A stretch of DNA of 64,000 nucleotides from contig CP141144.1 in NCBI GenBank assembly GCA_035235625.1, forward strand, positions 28,641,014 through 28,705,013, given 5' to 3'. The translations under genes and the position numbers were made by a program. This DNA comes from Saururus chinensis. Lineage: Eukaryota; Streptophyta; Magnoliopsida; Piperales; Saururaceae. How positions within the stretch are numbered: position 1 is the stretch's first letter; each line of letters starts with the position of its first letter. Shown in pieces: positions 59,462 to 64,000 of this stretch. Below the pieces are notes generated by a model that did no database searches, was not told the origin of the DNA, and saw only the letters and a program-made list of their open reading frames with translations.

Positions 59462-61408
59462 ATGGCTAGAGAAAGAGATCCCCTAGTGGTTGGTCGAGTG
59501 ATAGGAGATGTAGTGGACCGCTTCCGTAGGAGTGCCTCCCTCAGAGTCATATATGGAGGTAGGGAAGTCACTAGTGGGTGTCAGCTGAAGCCCTCTGATG
59601 TGGGCAGGTCCCCAACTGTTCATATTGGCGACGACCACAGGTCCCTTTACACTCTGGTTAGTCATTTACTTGGGTAGTCATTTTCTTGTGTCTTGAACAG
59701 AACAGGATGATAAGCATCTCTCTCTATCTCTCTCTTTTCCTCTGGGTATTATTTTGTTTTTCCTTACAGAGTTATAGCTTGCAGGTGATGGTTGATCCCG
59801 ATGCTCCAAACCCAAGTGATCCAAATGTTAGGGAATACCTTCACTGGTAATATTGTCCTCTCCTAATGAAGGAGCTTTTACGTTTCCACCTTCCGTCCGC
59901 TCTACCATTAATTTTTTTTTTCAGTGCTAGTATATCTGCCAGTTGAAAACAAAATTGTTCTCCTGACCGGCTCCATGCCCAGCACCAGCACCAGCACCTG
60001 CACCCCGTGACGATGTTACATGGGGCTTCTTGTATGGTAAAGAGGCTACACAGAGGTGTTATGCTGACTCTATATACCATGTTAGATGTCCCATGTAGCC
60101 TAGTCAGAGGCACTGTCATTGAGCATGGTCAAGCTAGACGCATCCCACCACTTCTTTTTCGTTGTGCACAACAATTTATACTGTTTTATTTATAACCATC
60201 ATATAGCCTATTTGGTATTTATATATAGTAGCAGAGTTATTTATGCCACCATCAGTTACTAATTCTTGTGTACATTCTGACGTAGGTTACATTTTTTTCT
60301 CTTTCTTTACTTCATTAGGTTGGTGATCAATATTCCCGGAACAACAGCTGCGAGTTCAGGTAAATAACACAATCTGGGTGATATGTGAAGAGAATTCGCA
60401 ATTTATTCTGCACGCTATGATTTCATTAAGGTCATCTTGATAGTTGTGACCTAAGAAGAATAATTTGGACTCGGGTGAATTTTTGGCACCAGGAACTAAA
60501 AGTATAAGCTAATTGCACAAGAAATGGACGCATAGAATTACCTAAACGGCATAACTGTGTGATCACCTGCATGAAGTTCCCAAAGAAAGCAAATTGATTA
60601 AACATATATCAGTACTCAAACTCTCACCAACCGTACCATTTATGACTGGTTAAGCCTATTTCTTTCTCACTATTGAGCACTAACACAATTAACTTCAACG
60701 GCAATTTATAACGGGAATAATAATTTAAGTCACTCTAGAAAAATGTAGGGTCGATATAAAGGTGAGTTTAGGTCATAATTGTCACTGAAGAAGCTATTCT
60801 GATCTTCTTAAACAAATACATTCAAAATGTTTGAGGGAACCAATTTGACATTTTCAAGAGGTTATAAAGCCAGTTGATTTAGAATCTCTAAGCTTTTGAA
60901 ATGGAGCCCTTGGTATATTTTAATGTATACAAATTTTGAGCTGATGAAAAATTGATAGTTACCCGGGTTTCTAATTGTAAATATAAGATTTAATTAGATA
61001 ATTAAAAACATGGAAATGCCATGAGCCTGTATGTTACATATGAAAAGAGTTTGAGAAAGACATTACCGTCAGGCATAGACAGTGTGCAGGAATGGGCTGC
61101 ACTAAGGGAAAAGTAAATATGTTTGTTTAGTCAGCACCGAGTCTCTATCTAGTTCATTTCATGATTCAGGGCAAGAGATCGTGTGCTATGAAGGTCCACG
61201 GCCACTTGTGGGGATTCATCGCCTCGTCTTCATTTTATTCCAACAAGCCGGAAGACAGACCATGTATGCCCCTGGGTGGCGCCAACACTTCAACACCAAG
61301 GAGTTTGCTGAGCTCTACAATCTAGGATTGCCCGTTGCTGCTGTCTATTTCAATTGCAAAAGGGAGGTGATGCCCGGTGGAAGAAATCGAACAGCTGGCC
61401 AATCTTAA
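59462..61408 (+). CDS. FT: FLOWERING LOCUS T-like florigen (PEBP family), four exons
   Basis: Exons are 59462-59656, 59785-59846, 60319-60359 and 61170-61408 (195, 62, 41 and 239 bp). All introns are GT..AG, and exons 2 and 3 have exactly the sizes conserved in FT genes. The product is 178 aa, normal for FT. PEBP motifs are present: [23 protein letters not shown]. Florigen-type residues are kept: Tyr83 (Arabidopsis Tyr85), Trp136, Gln138 and the LYN triad at 148-150. Of the 14-3-3 contacts, Arg60, Thr64, Pro92 and Arg128 are kept, but Ser99 replaces the usual Phe (Phe101 in Arabidopsis). Other oddities: VDRF for VDPF, QAGRQ for QLGRQ, and one residue fewer around [14 protein letters not shown] moves from leaf phloem to the shoot apex and promotes flowering with FD and 14-3-3. 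This one is intact, but its activity may differ. Confidence 0.95.
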
Positions 61409-61567
61409 ATGTAAATCAAACGGGCTCCTCCGTACTGCTATATGGTTCTTTCTTTCTCATACCTAGAGGGAAGAGAATGTAAACTGGAATCCAATCTATC
61501 TGCCTAAAAAGCAAAATGCGCTTTTAATATATAGTGCTTATCGTCGCCTCTATCCTATAAAAGAATG

Positions 61568-61768
61568 CTCCTTCCATCTTAAATTAATAATTTTATTTGG
61601 CAAAAAATTTATTCTATATTAATAACTCTATTTTGTTTGATTTAAGTAGTTGAGTATTTAAAAAAGAGTATCATAAGTATATTTTTCCTTTCTCTTAAAT
61701 GTGGCTTTTATCATTTAATAAAAACCTCTACTTTTCCAAATGTAGCTACTCAAATGGGAAATAGGGAG
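61568..61768. mobile_element. Possible Stowaway-like MITE downstream of FT
   Basis: The segment starts CTCCTTCCATCTTAAATTAATA and ends AAATGGGAAATAGGGAG followed by TA. The TIRs are imperfect but of Stowaway wording, and the inside is AT-rich and non-coding. It starts 160 bp after the FT stop codon, so it may supply part of the FT 3' UTR. Confidence 0.5.
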
Positions 61769-61984
61769 TACGCAATATACTCATAATCTCAACAACTCCA
61801 TGAGAGCCTATTCTAATAATGATGAATTGAACAATTTAAAGAAGCACGACTCTTGTTCAACTCCAGTTGTAGCTGTTATAAGCAACTAACTAAACGTTTA
61901 CTTGGGTTTATAAAATGAGCGCTTCAATCAAATGTTTTCGATAGAGTTCGAATCTCCTCTTCTTAAAATATATGAATCTATTGT

Positions 61985-62905
61985 CCCTTCACACAGTTAA
62001 TATCAAGTGTGAGCATGACAAGTACATTGACAAAGACGATGCAAGAACTCATATTTCCATCAAAAATCACTGCAAGAAATGCCAACTAAATTTGGGCATT
62101 ATGCATGTCTTTCAATGCACACCATTATTGGACATAACCATTTCTGCATCAATTTCCACGCACACACCTAAAATAAAACATACCTATTGACCAATATTTT
62201 GTGTGGATACACTTCAAGAGCGTTGTGCATCACGTTTGCACTACCATTTACATTCTACCCATGCTCAGATGCGTAAACCTCATAAATTCACAAACTTGAA
62301 ATTGACATTAGGAACTCTTAAATTTCACTGTCTGCGCAATTATTCCTTTTACACAATTCATAAATGCAATAATGAGGCACACTACTAAAAAATGATCTAG
62401 GACAACCATACTAGTAGTTGCGCAACAAGTTAGTATAATTTATTTGTTCAAGGTTATATCAAGTGCAAGGTTGACATGATGTTGACCATGGTCATGCACA
62501 AACACAGATTTTTACAAAATCATCAGTGCATAAACTGTCATTCATCCACATACAACTAGAAAAGCGAACTAAGCATAAATCTTTTAATGCACACTATTCT
62601 CAGACATACTGCTCACTGCATCAATTGCCATAAATGATACATATATTGACCAATATTTGTGTTCCCGCACTTCAGAAGAGTTTTTCATCTCCTGTGGCAA
62701 AACACTGCAACATACTATCTTTCCGTTTTTGACCCACGCTCAGATGTGAAACCCTCGTAAATTCATAAACTTAAAAATAACTTTGGGAACTCTACAATTG
62801 TTACCACCCCCAGTAAATTATTCCATTAATGCAATTCATAAATAAATCATGAGGTGTACTAATTAAACATGCCCTAGAACAACCATTCTTGTAATTGAGA
62901 AACAG
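61985..62905 (+). repeat. Tandem duplication of a ~460-bp non-coding unit
   Basis: Unit 1 (about 61985-62440) and unit 2 (about 62450-62905) share, in order, ATATCAAGTG, CATTATTGGACAT or its variant, GACCAATATTT, GTT TTTGACCCACGCTCAGATG-like wording and AATTCATAAATG. The copies have diverged considerably. No coding. It lies between FT and the GDSL gene. Confidence 0.7.
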
Positions 62906-63018
62906 CAAGTTGTTTGGTTGAGATCAAATTTTACATATAAGCAATTGGAGTATATGCATAGCTTAATAGATAAGATGTGCAGTCCCCCATTGGCACCCAA
63001 TTGCTCAACAATAAATGC

Positions 63019-63934
63019 CTACAAGGTCAGCTGTTGGAATGCCTCCTCAGGTTTCTTAGGGTCGATCTGAGAGTGATGAGGAAAATCAAAAGGCATCTCT
63101 GAGGCACAAAGCCCAGCCTCATTGAACACTCTCACCACTTCACTGTGAACCACAGCGTTGCCTTCTGGTGTTAGGTGTAAGCCATCACTGAAAATGCAAT
63201 TCAAACAAATATGGTAACAAATTTAAAGACAAAAATCCAAGGTAAGCAATGCTATGCTAAACTAGAGATGACAGGAGCTGACATTCTTTAAAAGATAGAA
63301 TTTCATAAAGACTTATGCCCAAAAAAAATCTGAATTTTCAGAAAGCTAATACTTGTAAGCAAATCAAATTACTAACCTCAAGAATTTTTTTGCCCATCCT
63401 GAGGTCTCCTGCATTTTAGACCACAAATCAATGTAGGGAAGACCTAGTTCTTGCGCTATCTCAATGCATGATATAGCATAAACACCAGCCATTTCATTGG
63501 TCCTCTCAGGGAGCTCTGCTGCCTTATCCCCATATACAGATCTACAAAGTCAATACAGTAATATTTTTTACAAATTTCTTGAAAATATGAATGCTTAAAC
63601 AGCAACCGAATATAAATATCAGCTACTAACTCCCACATTTAAAATTATCAGTCACCAAACCGATTTTCTAAAAGAAAAATGGCCTTATTTTAATATATAT
63701 ATATATGTGTGTGTGTGTGTGTATGTATGTACATGCATGTATTTATTCAGATTAAAAAAATACCCTTATATTAATAAATATTGTGTTCAAGGATTAGTTG
63801 ACTTAATTCTATAAAGTGTTCATAACTTTATCAAGATGTGCATGATGAAGACCAAACCTCGCATATTCATGACGTCCACGTTCATCAATTGGGGGTGGAG
63901 TCACAAGAATAACTAATATCATCGGAGAACATTT
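63019..63934 (-). CDS. GDSL/SGNH esterase, IAH1-like, 3' part (partial)
   Basis: Three exons are visible on the minus strand: 63858-63934 (its acceptor is tentative), 63377-63541 and 63019-63187, ending in TAG at 63019. GT..AG introns and codon phases agree throughout. Product pieces: PMILVILVTPPPIDERGRHE (block III region), ERTNEMAGVYAISC, GLPYIDLWSKMQE, then SDGLHLTPEGN, which holds the catalytic Asp and His of SGNH hydrolases, and a PFDFPHHSQID end. This wording matches plant isoamyl acetate-hydrolyzing-esterase-like GDSL enzymes. They cleave ester substrates; the natural substrate is unknown. The N-terminal half with the GDS nucleophile lies beyond 64000. Transcription converges with FT. 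Confidence 0.9.
63692..63730. repeat. Compound AT/GT microsatellite in a GDSL intron
   Basis: (AT)n followed by (GT)n and GTATGTATGTAC. Likely length-variable between individuals. Confidence 0.9.
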
Positions 63935-64000
63935 CTGCCAACCATTAGAACAACTAACATTGCCTGAGAACATTTCTTCCAACCAATAATTACAAACAAA

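Noticed and set aside
1..64000. Endogenous pararetrovirus or other virus integration
   Set aside because: All RT-containing regions have LTR-retrotransposon domain order with integrase. No movement protein or coat protein pattern was seen.

Overview
This window is nuclear DNA from a flowering plant. The evidence is spliced genes with GT..AG introns, plant LTR retrotransposons (chromovirus Ty3/gypsy, Tat/Athila-type, Ty1/copia), a CACTA transposon with a plant Tnp2 transposase, and an FT-family florigen gene. The FT exon 3 and exon 4 wording (an IPGTTAAS run and FQQ before GRQT) resembles monocot FT proteins, so a repeat-rich, non-compact monocot is the best guess. Species was not determined. 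Roughly the first 57.5 kb is nested, decayed transposons. The last 6.5 kb is a genic island.

Layout. 1-594: 3' end and LTR of a chromovirus sitting in a copia gag fragment (595-846). 847-19607: remains of a minus-strand Ty3/gypsy element (called G3 here). Its left LTR remnant is split by a second chromovirus copy (1195-10247), whose gag is in turn split by a 3.68-kb LTR-like insertion (2365-6043). G3 gag is abutted by a deleted Tat/Athila-type element (10631-15930). G3 itself sits against the Tnp2 transposase of a minus-strand CACTA element (19608-28523), which also carries a ~2-kb solo LTR (21361-23353). 28524-43458: minus-strand copia-type LTRs with short non-autonomous interiors (A, B, C), one end of another CACTA element (33412), and three solo LTRs of one family, two of them in inverted orientation. 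42050-53765: a plus-strand copia element whose integrase is split by a solo LTR (44654-46578), followed by LTR, gag, LTR without pol. 54861-57552: a mirror-image minus-strand LTR-gag-LTR.

57553-64000: low-copy-looking sequence with two unrecognised coding-like islands, two Stowaway-like MITEs, a complete four-exon FT-like gene (59462-61408, 178 aa), a ~460-bp tandem duplication, and the 3' half of a minus-strand GDSL/SGNH esterase gene of the IAH1-like type (63019-63934, continuing off the window).

I found no intact autonomous transposon: every coding domain of the elements carries stops or frameshifts. Target-site duplications (TSDs) visible at many junctions let the order of insertion be read. 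The only functional-looking genes are FT and the GDSL esterase. I saw no convincing new biological system. The most interesting lead is an FT protein that keeps the florigen-type Tyr and Gln but has Ser where the Phe that contacts 14-3-3 is expected.
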